From the NCBI GenBank assembly GCA_030077755.1, contig JAQJZZ010000004.1, positions 2,108,001 through 2,172,000 of the forward strand: DNA of 64,000 nucleotides, in the 5' to 3' direction. This DNA is from Filosporella fistucella (lineage: Eukaryota > Ascomycota > Leotiomycetes > Helotiales). The notes under the pieces were generated by a model. That model was not told where the DNA came from, did no database searches, and saw only the letters and a program-made list of their open reading frames with translations. The position numbers and the translations under genes were made by a program. Position 1 is the first letter of the stretch, and each line of letters opens with the position of its first letter. Shown here piece after piece: positions 11,760-22,366 of this stretch.

Positions 11760-13211
11760 TCAGAAGTCAATCTCACGTACCATAGCAGATGCCACTGGCC
11801 AATATTGTGTAAACTCAGTAAGTGCCTCAAAATTAGCATTGAGTTCTCGGCTGACAGTTTCGAGTTCATTCATATCGCCATTGAGTAAGGTATGAACCAA
11901 GACAGACGATGAGACAGTTGTCATGTGTCCAATCTTGGGATACAAGACGTCACACCCTTTTAATTGTCGAGACTGCTGTAGCAGCGAACTGAAAGTCGAA
12001 GCATGGAATTTACAGCGTATAACATATACAGAACGTATCGAAGATGCCGGCTGCTGAGCCTCAAGGTATCGAAAGTAGAGTAGTATCGAAAAATAATGAA
12101 ATGCCAGGTGTATGGAAATCAGTAGCCCACCAAGGCCGTTTTTCTGTTGTCGGCCGAGGTTATCCTGATTCATCTGCGCATCATCCGGCAGCTTCTCCTT
12201 CCAATCTTCCAGGCTTCGAGCAAGCTCCTCGACTTTTTCATCTAAGTCTATATTGTAAACTTCACCACGAGCGATGCCGCGATTGAGATTATGAATCGGC
12301 TCAAAAAGAGGAACCAGCGTCGTCATGTTGGACCAAATTCCATGTTCCACCGCACCAACAATGGAGGTTTGGTCAGGCTTCAGTTTCATGAAGATACTGT
12401 CGTCCATTGGCACTTCTATGTTTGTTTTCATATCCTTGAGTTGACTGTGTAGCCCTTGGCCGGAGATACACCACATATCAGTCATGTATAATGACCACCA
12501 AACCCGATGTCGTGTCTCACGATCAACAGCAGATCCACCTAATGGAGGATCATTCAGATGCATGATCTCGGCCATCGTGGTGGCAATACCTGTACCTAAC
12601 TTCAGCAACATTCCACCCCATTTTCCGATATCACAGCACTTGAGGGTGTAATACGTACGGAAAAAGAGTGCTTCGGATACACTGTCTCCGTGGCCAACAC
12701 TCAGCGTTGCAACCAAGATGCAAGCTTGAATATTCTCGAGACAAATATTCAAGAGGTCAGCCTGCAGCAACCGTTTCGAATCCTCTATTAATGCCATTCC
12801 TTGACCGCGGGTATCAGGATTTACTGAAAATTTACAGCCAATTGCACAGATGGCACACAACAGGACCTTACTGAGGGCCCCACAGCGTACTTGGTAGCGA
12901 AGGGTATCCGGGTGGAAGAGACTATGTGGTCTGCCTTCGATCTTGTCTAAGTAGTGTTCAACAAGCTCAATGGTTGTACCTTGACTCAAAAGTGGTTTGG
13001 AATCCGTTCCACGTTCAACAACCTGCGTGGAGGCATTTAAAGGAACAGAAATCCGAGGCACCAGGATTCGCGGAGCCTCAAGATGAGCTCGCCGCTTTGT
13101 TTCACAAGTCATATGTCTTTGATGACATGGAGCACAAGTTTGATTGTCCTCGTGAGGGATACATCTTCGTTTGGACCGCCGGCATTGTCGGCAGGCTGTT
13201 GGAGTCCGCAT
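11760..13211 (-). CDS. Zn2Cys6 transcription factor
   Basis: Uninterrupted ORF of 483 aa. The N-terminus carries a complete binuclear zinc cluster: C7, C10, C17, C26, C29, C36 (spacing 2-6-8-2-6), with the basic R-R-S-K-R-R loop. The middle is a fungal-specific regulatory domain with 'RETRHRVWWSLYMTDMW', the usual Arg-x-x-x-W-W-x-x-Y/F block. A 69-nt in-frame stretch (12590-12658) has GTACGT/GTACAG ends and interrupts the expected 'SEALFF...IATTMAEIMHL' helix pair. It may be an intron, which would give 460 aa. The gene is divergent from the flavin oxidoreductase at 13621 and is a natural candidate to regulate it; that is inference from position. No lesion is visible, unlike the second Zn2Cys6 gene at 31.6-42.8 kb. 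Confidence 0.85.
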   Translation of the reverse strand: MRTPTACRQCRRSKRRCIPHEDNQTCAPCHQRHMTCETKRRAHLEAPRILVPRISVPLNASTQVVERGTDSKPLLSQGTTIELVEHYLDKIEGRPHSLFHPDTLRYQVRCGALSKVLLCAICAIGCKFSVNPDTRGQGMALIEDSKRLLQADLLNICLENIQACILVATLSVGHGDSVSEALFFRTYYTLKCCDIGKWGGMLLKLGTGIATTMAEIMHLNDPPLGGSAVDRETRHRVWWSLYMTDMWCISGQGLHSQLKDMKTNIEVPMDDSIFMKLKPDQTSIVGAVEHGIWSNMTTLVPLFEPIHNLNRGIARGEVYNIDLDEKVEELARSLEDWKEKLPDDAQMNQDNLGRQQKNGLGGLLISIHLAFHYFSILLYFRYLEAQQPASSIRSVYVIRCKFHASTFSSLLQQSRQLKGCDVLYPKIGHMTTVSSSVLVHTLLNGDMNELETVSRELNANFEALTEFTQYWPVASAMVREIDF

Positions 13212-13620
13212 GGTCTACTATTAGCTGGGACAGACAATCGTAGAAGGATGCTCGAGATGGCAATGTTTTTGATTCGAAAACAGTGGACAAATAATATCCT
13301 GAATGACTTCTCCATATCATTACCTTACAAATCATAATCGGCTTACCTCCGTGTCCACCGGGATTGATCGGGTTTCGGAGAATGGCGTACAATGATTGGC
13401 TCCAATTCCGAACCCCCTTATTGGCCTCACCTTCTCAGTACAGCTGCTGCTTGTTGCAAAAAATTACCGATAAACAGATATTATATATAGAAGAACATTT
13501 AAATTCGTTGGGAAATGCCAAAACTTTCTGCTGTTCCTTCTGACTCTGAATTCTAATTTCATTCTGCTAATACCTATTTTGGGTGAAACTTTGCCACCTT
13601 TGCATTCCCAAATCTTCGCA
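13212..13620. promoter_or_regulatory. Shared divergent promoter of regulator and oxidoreductase
   Basis: A 409-bp region separates the two divergent start codons. It contains CGG-CTTACCT-CCG at 13339-13351 and further CCG/CGG triplets at about 13358-13378. Inverted CCAAT (ATTGG) lies near 13394 and TATATATA at 13482-13489, about 130 bp before the oxidoreductase ATG. Zn2Cys6 proteins commonly bind paired CGG triplets, so auto- or cross-regulation is plausible. Confidence 0.45.
13339..13351. promoter_or_regulatory. CGG-N7-CCG inverted element
   Basis: Two CGG half-sites in inverted orientation, separated by 7 bp, lie in the shared promoter. This is the format used by many Zn2Cys6 dimers. The binding factor is not known from sequence. 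Confidence 0.35.
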
Positions 13621-15108
13621 ATGTCATCCCTACTCGAGCCAACAAGCTTCAGTAAAGGCATTAGCTTACGGAATCGAATTACCATGGCCTCAATGACACG
13701 GAACCGATGTGTTGATTCCCTTAAGCCAGGTACCGCTCAAATTAAGTATTACGCCGATAGAGCTCGAAACGGTCCTGGCATGATCGTGAGTGAAGGTATC
13801 CTGGTGGACTGGACCGGCCTGGATTGGCAGTTTGCTCCTGTCATGATGTCGGATGAACATGCAGATGCGTGGCGTACGGTGGTGGATGCCGTCCACAAGG
13901 AAGGAGCACGTATGTTTTTTCAGGCATGGCACGCCGGTATGTAGTGGTGTCCTCGAAGTACAACTTAAGGATGTCCAAGCGTTGTACTTACAACAAGTTT
14001 ACCTATACAGGTCGATGTCAGAATGATTTGATGCCTATCATGAAGAGTAAAGGCCGGCCTGTGTTTGCTCCATCTTCTATTCCTGCCAAAGACGGTAAAT
14101 ATCACGACTTACCTGGCTTACCCGTATGTTCCAACTCTTCTTTCAAAAAGAATCTTCACCGATTAAGGGACATAGGGCCACACACGCAATGTTGTAGCTA
14201 TCGAGAATCCACGAGACCTAGTAGAAACATACCGACGATCGATTCTGCTTGCTAAAAAGGCTGGATTCGACGGGGTCGAGCTTCTATGCCAAGGGTAACA
14301 CCCTGACTATATACTTGAAAGAACGAAATCCGTACTGACTCTAAGATCAGTGGCTACCTTCCACAGCAGTTCTTAAACTCGTGGAGTCTCACCCTTCATC
14401 TACTCTTTTCTCTGGATGCTAATGGTCATTCTATAGTCGCGCCAACAAACGTACCGATAACTACGGCGGCTCAGTTGTGAACCGTTGCCGATTTACTCTG
14501 GAGCTTGTGGAGGTTGTGGATAAGATTTTCGGGGGATCTGAGTTCATTTGTGTCAAGATCTGCCCCACTGATATTCTCAATGACTCGATTGTTGAATTCG
14601 ACGAGATGCAGGAGACGTACACCTACCTGATCAAAGAATTGGTCAAGCGGAAAGTGGGCATCATCAATATTTGCCGCCGTGGTGCCACAATTGGTGCCAA
14701 TTCCGATAAGGCTTTCAAGATCTTCACTCAGCTTTCCCGACCTGGAGGATATCCATTGCCACAAGATTATGATCCGGTCCTTGATTTTGGGCGTTTGGTC
14801 AAGTGTCCCGGAAGCTCTTCAATGCTTATGGCAAATCAAGACTACGGCATCGCAGAAGCCGAGCAGATGTTGAAAGAAGGTAAGATAGATCTAGTTCAGA
14901 TCGGGAGACCGTTCATCTACAGCCCGGTACGTTATGTTCGAACCCTAAGAGACGTCGACTGATATGATAGAAGGATCTAATCACTCGGATAAAGAATGGA
15001 ATCTGCTTTTCAGGAAACGATCGAGGTGATTCTGTTTATTATGGGCCGTACCGTAAACCTGACGACAACTACAATGACTGGCCCCCTGCTACAGTCGCGA
15101 CTACTTAG
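13621..15108 (+). CDS. Old Yellow Enzyme-like NADH:flavin oxidoreductase with altered active site
   Basis: Six exons: 13621-13936, 14011-14123, 14176-14294, 14351-14380, 14437-14926, 14971-15108. All introns are GT/AG (44-74 bp) and frames are exact, giving 401 aa. Family blocks are in order: N-R-I-T-M-A-S-M-T-R at the N-terminus, A-W-H-A-G-R, A-I-E-N-P-R-D, F-D-G-V-E-L-L, G-G-Y-L-P-Q-Q-F-L, N-K-R-T-D-N-Y-G-G, Q-I-G-R-P-F-I and N-D-R-G near the end. These proteins bind FMN in a TIM barrel and reduce activated C=C bonds. The usual substrate-binding H-x-x-N after V-E-L is L180 and G183 here, so canonical enone chemistry may be changed. The start is the ATG directly before 'SSLLEP'. The gene is divergent from the Zn2Cys6 gene. 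Exon 4 is only 30 nt. Confidence 0.88.
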
Positions 15109-15740
15109 GAGAGTTGATAAACGCCATCTGGTAAATATTCAAATTTGAGATACTTCAAGACAGTGATTAGCACTTGATTATGAAAGAGGAATTATGTCAT
15201 TCAAAGTGCAATTATAGACTTAATCAAACTTGTGTATCCTTCTTTGTTGTCATGTGTTATTAGTTGTAGCTAGCACGAGGAGGCATATCTTACTAATCCA
15301 TTTAACGCAAAGCATCAAAATCCCAAACCATATTAAATATATATACCTATATATTTTATTTTTATTTTTTGAATTTTGAATTTTGAATTTTGAATTTTGA
15401 TTGATATTTAACTTTCCTTGTAAAGTTCGGATTTCAAGAGTTTGGTGCCATGAACAATAAATTTGAAATGCCCAAAATAGTGAATTTATATTTTTATCCC
15501 GCGTTTTCCCCAAGATGGAGTCCAAGGAAATTATAGCCTTGATTTCCAGTGAATTTGAGCAGAATAATTTGCCTAGTGCAAAGCGCCGTACTCCAGCCCA
15601 GCCGGCTAGTATATAAACACTATGACCCACCACAACACCTTCCCCTCAACAACTCGACAATTTGTCAATACCCTACATCCTTCTGTCTCACACAACATCT
15701 CCCCTCCTTTACCTTCCTTGATCAATAATACCATACGACA
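15109..15740. other. Intergenic with an AT-rich heptamer repeat
   Basis: No gene supported. It contains four perfect head-to-tail copies of GAATTTT at 15371-15398, preceded by an AT-rich tract from about 15330. The last 100 bp are probably the old promoter of copy B. Confidence 0.5.
15371..15398. repeat. (GAATTTT)4 tandem repeat
   Basis: Four exact 7-bp units followed by a degenerate one (GATTGAT). Simple-sequence tract with no evident function. Confidence 0.9.
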
Positions 15741-17371
15741 ATGGCTCACTGGCGCCGCTCCCAAGAGGAGCAGCGAAAGATGCTGCGCGTCGATAATATT
15801 TTTAAAGGCCCATGGTATTACAATTACGAGAAGAACACCTTGGTAAACGCAAACGAAGAGGCAAAGGAGGTTACCCACAAGAACCTTCTTACATAAGAAC
15901 ATGCCCCAAAGACCAGCGATTGTTTGCTCTTGAGTCTTCCAAATGGTAAGTCTATCATCAGAACAGCACTTTAACAGTTATAAGGATCGCTGGAGCTGAT
16001 GGCTTACACAGAGATTATCCACAAGATCTTGGGCCACTTGCTTGACAGACCATGTGGTATTGTTCCGAAATTCGTACGATACAAGAACCTTGTCTGTTAC
16101 CGAAACACAACCCTTTGCATTTACAGCTACCAGTGGGAACACCAACGTCAAAACATGTACGATGACTTCTTTATCCCAAAATACGATGGATCGACCCAGT
16201 TCTCGCTCGTCAAGTGGCTCTGCGACCCAACCCCTGAGCAAGCTGGCATTATCGAGGCTGGTACTTGGGCAACCAACTCTTTGAACAATGAGAAGGCCCT
16301 TCCAACATGGTACTCCGATGAACTTGAGTCTGATGTCAGACCTCTTGTATTCGAGCGCGGTGAACACCCAACAAAAGTTTTGAATCAAGCGTATGCATGC
16401 AGTACCGGGATCCAAGGCGTTTCAGTCCTCAGAACTTGCGAGAAGCTTTCTTCCCTTGGCCGACAAGAACTATATACAAATAACACATTCGTTTTTGACA
16501 CCAGCGAAAATTGGCCATTCACACCAAACTACGGAGTTCACGCGCATGATGCTCTTTAAAAGTCACCTCATCTGATTCCAGGCTGTCCATGGCCAGATGG
16601 AAGCCCAATGTCAACCCGCCAGATCCAGCGCACTATGGAGAAGTTGTTTGAAAGGGATGCCCGCCTCCCAACCCTCTGCTACCGCGATCCTCTGCTCAAA
16701 TTCATGCATGAGATCGGCGCCGAAAACGATACCCTTTTAAGAAAAGTCAAGATTAAAGGATATTAAAAGACTGCCGAAACTCGTACACAATATAAGTACA
16801 ATCGCCCTCTTAGCCTTGCTCAAATTCTCCCAATCCACGCTACTGCTCTTCGCTACACCTGCCCAGACCTCAAGCAAATTACACTTGCCGGATACTATGG
16901 CTGTCGGCTCTGGGACGATGATTTGGAGGAAGAACTTGGTGTTACCGATGAGGATCGTGTCGATGGTATCGTTCGGGACCTTGTCAATGCTCTGCCAAAT
17001 TTGCAAAAACTTGGGATCTTTGGTACTTGGGGCAAAGTTCTTTGATGGGAGGATTGGCTTGTTGAACAATACCGCAATCGAAAAGAACGCAGGAGAGAGA
17101 ACGAGGCACGAAAGCAAAGAGAAATGAACGAAAGGAAATGGCACAGTACATCTGGAAGGAGGGAAACCATGGCAAGGGCTCTCGTGGTGGTGACTCTCGT
17201 GGCAATGGGAAGGATGGTGGTCGCAGTGGTGGAGGTGCAGTCACTCAATACCGAAATGGTGGATATGCTTCCTTGGTGGATGCCGCTTTAGCGGCTTATG
17301 AGGCAGGTTCGTCTAGTGATGGTAAACATAAGTCTTCCCGCAAGTGCAAGAAGGGTGCTAAACTTGGGTGA
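15741..17371 (+). pseudogene. Decayed gene copy B (paralogue of 9340-10799)
   Basis: The ATG at 15741 opens a basic, Trp/Tyr-containing N-terminal segment that drops out of frame near 15840. Reading resumes in another frame ('QRLFALESSKW') up to a GTAAGT donor at about 15953. The main block from 15999 runs in one frame through 16559 (TAA), continues in that frame to about 16764 (TAA), then to about 17042 (TGA). The protein homology with copy A continues past every stop. The C-terminal Arg/Glu and Gly-rich part (17138-17371) lies in a shifted frame. No domain is recognised with confidence; the L-R-T-C...L-Y-x-N-N-T-F-V-F-D block is of 2EXR/F-box-like character. In-frame stops without frame loss in the main block fit transition mutation, as in RIP. 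Confidence 0.7.
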
Positions 17372-18113
17372 TGCAAGACTATTGTTTCACGGGGCCTGTA
17401 TTGCAATCATGCAAACAGAATGATGAATCTCGAGTTGCCTTATGAGCAACATGCCGACATACTGGCAGTTTCCGTGATTTCATTCCTCCAATTATGATGG
17501 TTTTGGGATAGGGAATAATAATTTCATTGGACAGTGATGCGAGCCTTCACTCTTCAGACAATGCGTAGTAAACTCCAAGTGCAATCTTTATCGTGAGGCA
17601 GCTGGAAATGAACAAATATTTCAGTGTGAGTGCATCTTTTCTGGCATGACAGTCCAATTGATGTAGACGACTCAGGCAAAACTTTACACGACCAACCAAT
17701 TGCGTTTATTTTCTAGCCTGATCTGGTGTTTCGAAATTCCCTTCTTCGACATATTACAGCGCTTATCTATTTTCACTTCCTGTTGTGTAACCAAACCTAT
17801 CCAATACCTGCACAGTGATTACAGTGAGGTTGGCCCAAAAAATGGGGTTAAGCGAAAAATCGCCGCTTCTAAGCCACCTCATCATCGCCATTCTTCTCAA
17901 CAACCACGAGTTGCACACAATTCTCTGCTCTCAAATAATTGAACAACATACGCTCTGCGCTCCCAGAACCAACCCTTGAGCATGAAATTGTATCCCACAC
18001 TACCTACTTACTCCAGGCATCTATCAAATTTATCTCACCGCCGCTTGTATAACCCTCCGTTCCGCTTGCCTAATTACCATCCCCCAAAATCCGGTTTTGT
18101 GCCTCCTCAAACG
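17372..18113. other. Intergenic; no gene supported
   Basis: Short ORFs only, with no domain or splice-consistent gene on either strand. Confidence 0.4.
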
Positions 18114-18499
18114 TCATGCTGGCACCACAATCCCATCCCGCATCTCAAACATGCTCCCACAATGACGAACCTTAAAGTTCCACTTCTCGTGACGACCCAG
18201 CAGGGCTGAAAGCTTGTGCGAGATTTTTTTGAAATCCGCCTTAGTGGCAGACGTGTGTTGCCCCCCACGGGGCATTTGCCAATAGGGTTGGGCGGGTGTC
18301 AATTCCTGGAGAGGTTGGTAGGGATTCGAGAATGGGTTTTCTCCGGGTTGGAGGGGTGATGAGGGGCTCGGTCTAGAGGGTGGTTTAGAGCTTCTCGAAA
18401 GAGTTCGGTGAGGGAAATGGGGCGAGGTGGTAAGTGTTGGATAGAGAAGAGATTGTCAGTCGTTACGTGCTGAGTTTTATCTCCTACCTGGCATTTCAC
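18114..18499 (-). CDS. Possible two-part hypothetical ORF
   Basis: Two overlapping minus-strand reading frames (18499-18299 and 18302-18114) could be parts of one gene joined by an intron or frameshift. The second part contains the basic, well-ordered 'KISHKLSALLGRHEKWNF' and ends at TGA. The same frame then continues with 'RLRRHKTGF', so a nonsense change is possible. I do not recognise the product, and it may not be a gene. Confidence 0.2.
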
Positions 18500-18924
18500 C
18501 TCACAATTATGGGCTCAAGATGTTTGATTTGCTTCTCAGGCCAACAGAACCTCTTTTTACCAAGAATCACAGCAATGATAATACAGGGGGTGGCACTTAG
18601 CACCAAGTATTCAGATCAGTCTACAAGAGAGCGGTGCAGCATCTCCGGTTGATTGCCAACACTGCAGTGTCTCGGGCAGAAAACGACGATCATCACTTCA
18701 TAGGACTACCCACGAGGCTCCCACGTCTCCTACTCGAGATCTCCACACCACAAACATATATTGTGCCCGATCCCCGCGATCTGGTATCCAACAAGGACAT
18801 CTGCAACAGTTCTTGAGATCGAAAATCCCAATCTCTCGGCACCCAATCATTAAATGCCTTTTATGCATTTGCGATTCTACTTTCCTCGTTTCTGCCAAGT
18901 CGATAAGCTTTTGTATCCGACACC

Positions 18925-19646
18925 ATGGTTGATCCATGCAGCGAGTCAGTGATTGTGATTGAAGAATTACCAAAGTCTGTTGACACCATGCACTGGTGCT
19001 CATTGAGGTTGATGCTAATCTGCTATCCAGTCAGCCTCAGCTTCTCAACCTTGATATATCTACGGACATCAAGCAGATCGCAGAAACCGTGGTCGAGAAA
19101 GTGTCTTTATGTATACCTGAAACCGAACATACCGTAGAAACGATCATCGAACTCGTCCAGACACCACTCAGCCCCGAATATCCCATTGCGGAAAAGACAG
19201 AGCTGGCATCTGATACCATTATCCATCCATTTTCAAAACATCAGCTGCCATCAACCATCACCGAAAACAATACCGTTCCTCCGCAGCAGCTGCCAACCCT
19301 CACCCATGCCACTAGCACATCCTCTCCTTTTACTACCCCTCCTTCAAGTCCAGCTCCTACCGCACCCTCTTCTACCAGCTCCTCTCCCCTAATTCCTCAA
19401 CAACTACCAGTCACAACTCCTAATCTCACTACTCCCCTACTCTCCCTCATCAACACCCCCATCCATGACGAAGAAGAACCTGAATCAGACTTGATCGAAT
19501 CACTTTCCGACTTCATGACTAACCCCCTCCTAGAGCTTGATATGTACCTCGATGACATAGAGGCGATATATCAGTCTCGATGTAGGATGGAGGAGAAGCT
19601 GTTGAGTTTTGAAAGAATGTATGAAGGTGGTGGTGAAAGAGTATAA
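18925..19646 (+). CDS. Hypothetical Pro/Ser/Thr-rich protein
   Basis: The long frame reaches the stop at 19646. It contains a valine/isoleucine-rich N-terminal part, a Pro/Ser/Thr-rich low-complexity middle and an acidic C-terminus with 'MYLDDIEAIYQSR'. The frame has no ATG upstream. An ATG at 18925 in another frame ('MVDPCSESVIVIEELP') probably supplies the first exon through a short intron ending near CTATCCAG at about 19030; the exact donor is uncertain. No family recognised. The acidic end and disordered centre resemble many fungal regulatory proteins, but nothing specific can be claimed. Confidence 0.4.
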
Positions 19647-20211
19647 TCATCTGGCAGAGGTTTGTAATCCTATCTACTTGTGTATTGTTAGGTGAGGCGA
19701 GGGCTTGGGAACCTTACTTATCTTGATAGGATCCTTGAACAGCTTGGCTGGTAAAGAAATTTCGAAATGAGCAGCTCTGGGGATAATTGTAATTGTAACA
19801 GTCTGATATGAAAGCTAGATGTCGATTGGTTGTCGGATATATGGACAGATGGGCGGTGATGCTCATTGGATATGTGTGTGCATGCACTGCAAAGTATAAG
19901 ATAAGTGAGAACGGAACAACAGTACGTCCTGCTCTCTCGGGGAAAGGAAAGCGAGAATTCGAACAAATTCATGTGAATCAAACAAAAAGACCAAGTAGCT
20001 GACCGATTTGGCCTCTTACTTGAAAATATGCTCCATTGCACTCAGAATCGAGTGATCGATATCAATTACCAGCACCTAGCAGATCTATAACCCATGCATC
20101 GCAACCAGACACGCATGTCCAGCATATGAACCACCAACTCCAGCGCTGTGCAAGATGTCAAAACCCACCGATATTATGCAACCATCAAATGCTCATAGCG
20201 TACGATAACCC
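19647..20211. other. Intergenic; no gene supported
   Basis: Lies between the ends of the hypothetical protein and the AMSH-like gene. No supported coding region. Confidence 0.5.
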
Positions 20212-21878
20212 TCAAGGTCGTAAATCAACTACCGAAAACTCTAATCCTTCAGCCTCAAACACGTGACCAGGTCTGAGAGCATCAGTGTAGATGTTTGACT
20301 CGGCATGAGGATGAAACAAGCCACTGTTCTGGCACTTGGCAATGGCTTGCTTTCCAGGAGGATCCGTCAGGCGGAAAACACCCCAGCTAGATATGATTAG
20401 AAGACAAATTTCATCTTGTGTGAGAAACTTACGATGGAGTTTTGCTTGGTGCACAAACAATTGCAATACTCTCCGTCATCATCATCTGATACGCACAATG
20501 TGTATGTAGATCGACACTGCTCATAAAACATGTTTGTGTTGGATGTGTATGAATCCAGCCTAGACACAGCAAGTCTTCCTTCTGACAGTAATCGAAGAAT
20601 GCCATCTCGTCAACGGTTTCACATGTATCACTAGTGCTTTTTTGATCTGGAATAACGAGTCGTTGAATGAAGAGCGCGTTGGAGATAAGGGTACCGCACA
20701 GCATCCCACATGTTTCGAGGTTGCGCCGAGTGTTTGGTTCCGCGACTCTGAGAAACTCTTTTCGCAGCGTGGGCGGAAGGAAAACAGTTCTGAGAGGCTC
20801 TCCATTTTCAAGATACGCAGATGGCCGGAAGGTGAATGTTGGAGGGGGTTTAGGAGGCTGAGTATCTGGTAGAGGTAAAATAGCCTTGTCTGGACGGCTG
20901 GGAGGCTCAGGTGGAGCATCCTCATATCGCTCTTTTAAAGGTCTTGCGGGTATGTTTGGTAGTGTTGGTGATATCGATCTGGATTGAGAGTCATCGAAAT
21001 TTAGAGGCTGAGATTTCATGATTGACGGGTAACGGTACTCGCTGCCGCCATTACTCATTGGCTTGATCGGAACTGGTCGAGGTCGCGGTGTCTTTCTTCT
21101 TACACCATCAGGAACAATATCATGTGACCCATCCATCCTTCTCCTTGAAGCTTCCATATTTCTTCGCATCTCGTCGTCCTCTTGAGGTTCATCTTTCGTG
21201 AGGGCCGATTCCCAGTCATCCCATAATCCTGCAGTTCGCCTCTCCTGCTCTTGTTGTTCAGTAACACCTGCTTGTCTTGTCGCCTTTCTTGCAGCATCTC
21301 GTCTTCGGATTTCTTGGTGTGCTAATTTCACAGCCAATTCACTATTCTCCGCAGCTGCCAATGTGGTCGTATTTCCGGCGACGGCTGGATCTGCTGAGGC
21401 AAAGTCCGACCTAGTAGACGACCTGGATCTATCATGACCGCCAAAAACGCTTGCCTCCCGTCGTTTCGCAAGAGCTTTTTCCCACGCATTGTAGCGTGCA
21501 TTTATTCGAGGCTTGAGGACTTCAAGAGTATCCAGAACGATAGGCAGTGTCTTTCTCGCTGCTCTCAAGCCTTTGCGACTATCGGGTTCATTCGCAGAGG
21601 GGTGGAATCGCAGTTTCTCTTCGACCAAGACAGCGTATCGCATGAGGAGGAGGTAGGCTTGTTGGTCATTCTCTTCTTGCTCGTAGATCTGCGCCTATCG
21701 ATCCGTCAGTACCCCGTTTGAACATTTTCAATGAGTGGCATACTTCTCTCAACAAAGTATCAGCAGTCCGAAGCCAATATTTCATAGCAATATAAGGGTC
21801 AAATTCAAAATCCTGTGCCTTGTCCGAGATCTCCTTGACACTCATCGGCTTCGAAATCTGGAATGTTGACCCCGCCAT
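20212..21878 (-). CDS. sst2: AMSH/STAMBP-type JAMM deubiquitinase
   Basis: Three exons: 21878-21744, 21694-20433, 20386-20212. The introns are 49 and 46 bp and the frame is exact, giving 523 aa. The N-terminal ~110 residues match the USP8-dimerisation/MIT-like helix bundle ('YWLRTADTLLRE' joined to 'AQIYEQEENDQQAY'). A long charged, proline-rich linker follows. The C-terminal MPN+ domain has the zinc-binding JAMM motif H427-T-H429-P-x6-S-x2-D438, with an upstream E in 'DEMAF'. These enzymes cut K63-linked ubiquitin chains at endosomes and act with ESCRT in cargo sorting; S. pombe sst2 is the closest named fungal member by function. Start set at 'MAGSTFQ'; an in-frame ATG 20 codons upstream (21938) is possible. 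Head-to-head with Mtf1. Confidence 0.9.
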
Positions 21879-22366
21879 GATCGCTGACTCTGGTTGATTG
21901 CGCCTCGATGGATGTGGATCAAGGAATTGAGAAGACAAAGAATATCATCTCAGTATAGCTTCTTGCCCATCGAGAGGGCAAAGCGAAAGTTATTTGTGGT
22001 ATATGAGGGAAACAAAATTTGGTTGCCTTCGATTGCCTCGTCACCTCTTGAAACTGAGAGCGAGCCTGAGCATGAGGTTATGACCTTGAGGGCAGGCGGG
22101 GAAAGACGGCAGAATTAGGTTCTTGGATTCCATTCCATTAGGTTAGGTACAGTACCTCCACTCACTAACCTGAGGTACACCGGCTGCAGCCTGGCTTTCA
22201 GCCTTGCTTTCACAATGGACCCCGAGACCCAAAAATTCTGTGCTTCAGCCTTGTGGCCCCTTTCAACGACTTCACTCATTCAGTCTCTCGAGATCGCAAA
22301 GCTCCATTCATTATTCTCCCTTCTTTGGAATTTTCTGACATCTGTACGAGCTTGACTTTTTTATAG
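21879..22366. promoter_or_regulatory. Divergent promoter between AMSH-like and mtf1 genes
   Basis: A 488-bp region between two housekeeping starts. I see no TATA box of note; AGGTAC/GGTTAGG-type strings lie near 22130-22180. Confidence 0.4.

Noticed and set aside
11760..15108. Secondary-metabolite gene cluster around the regulator and oxidoreductase
   Set aside because: No synthase or other tailoring enzyme lies nearby; only a two-gene divergent unit is present.
15999..17100. Stop-codon readthrough as a programmed feature in copy B
   Set aside because: Stops of different types at several sites, a second copy with different stops, and frameshifts at both ends fit decay better.
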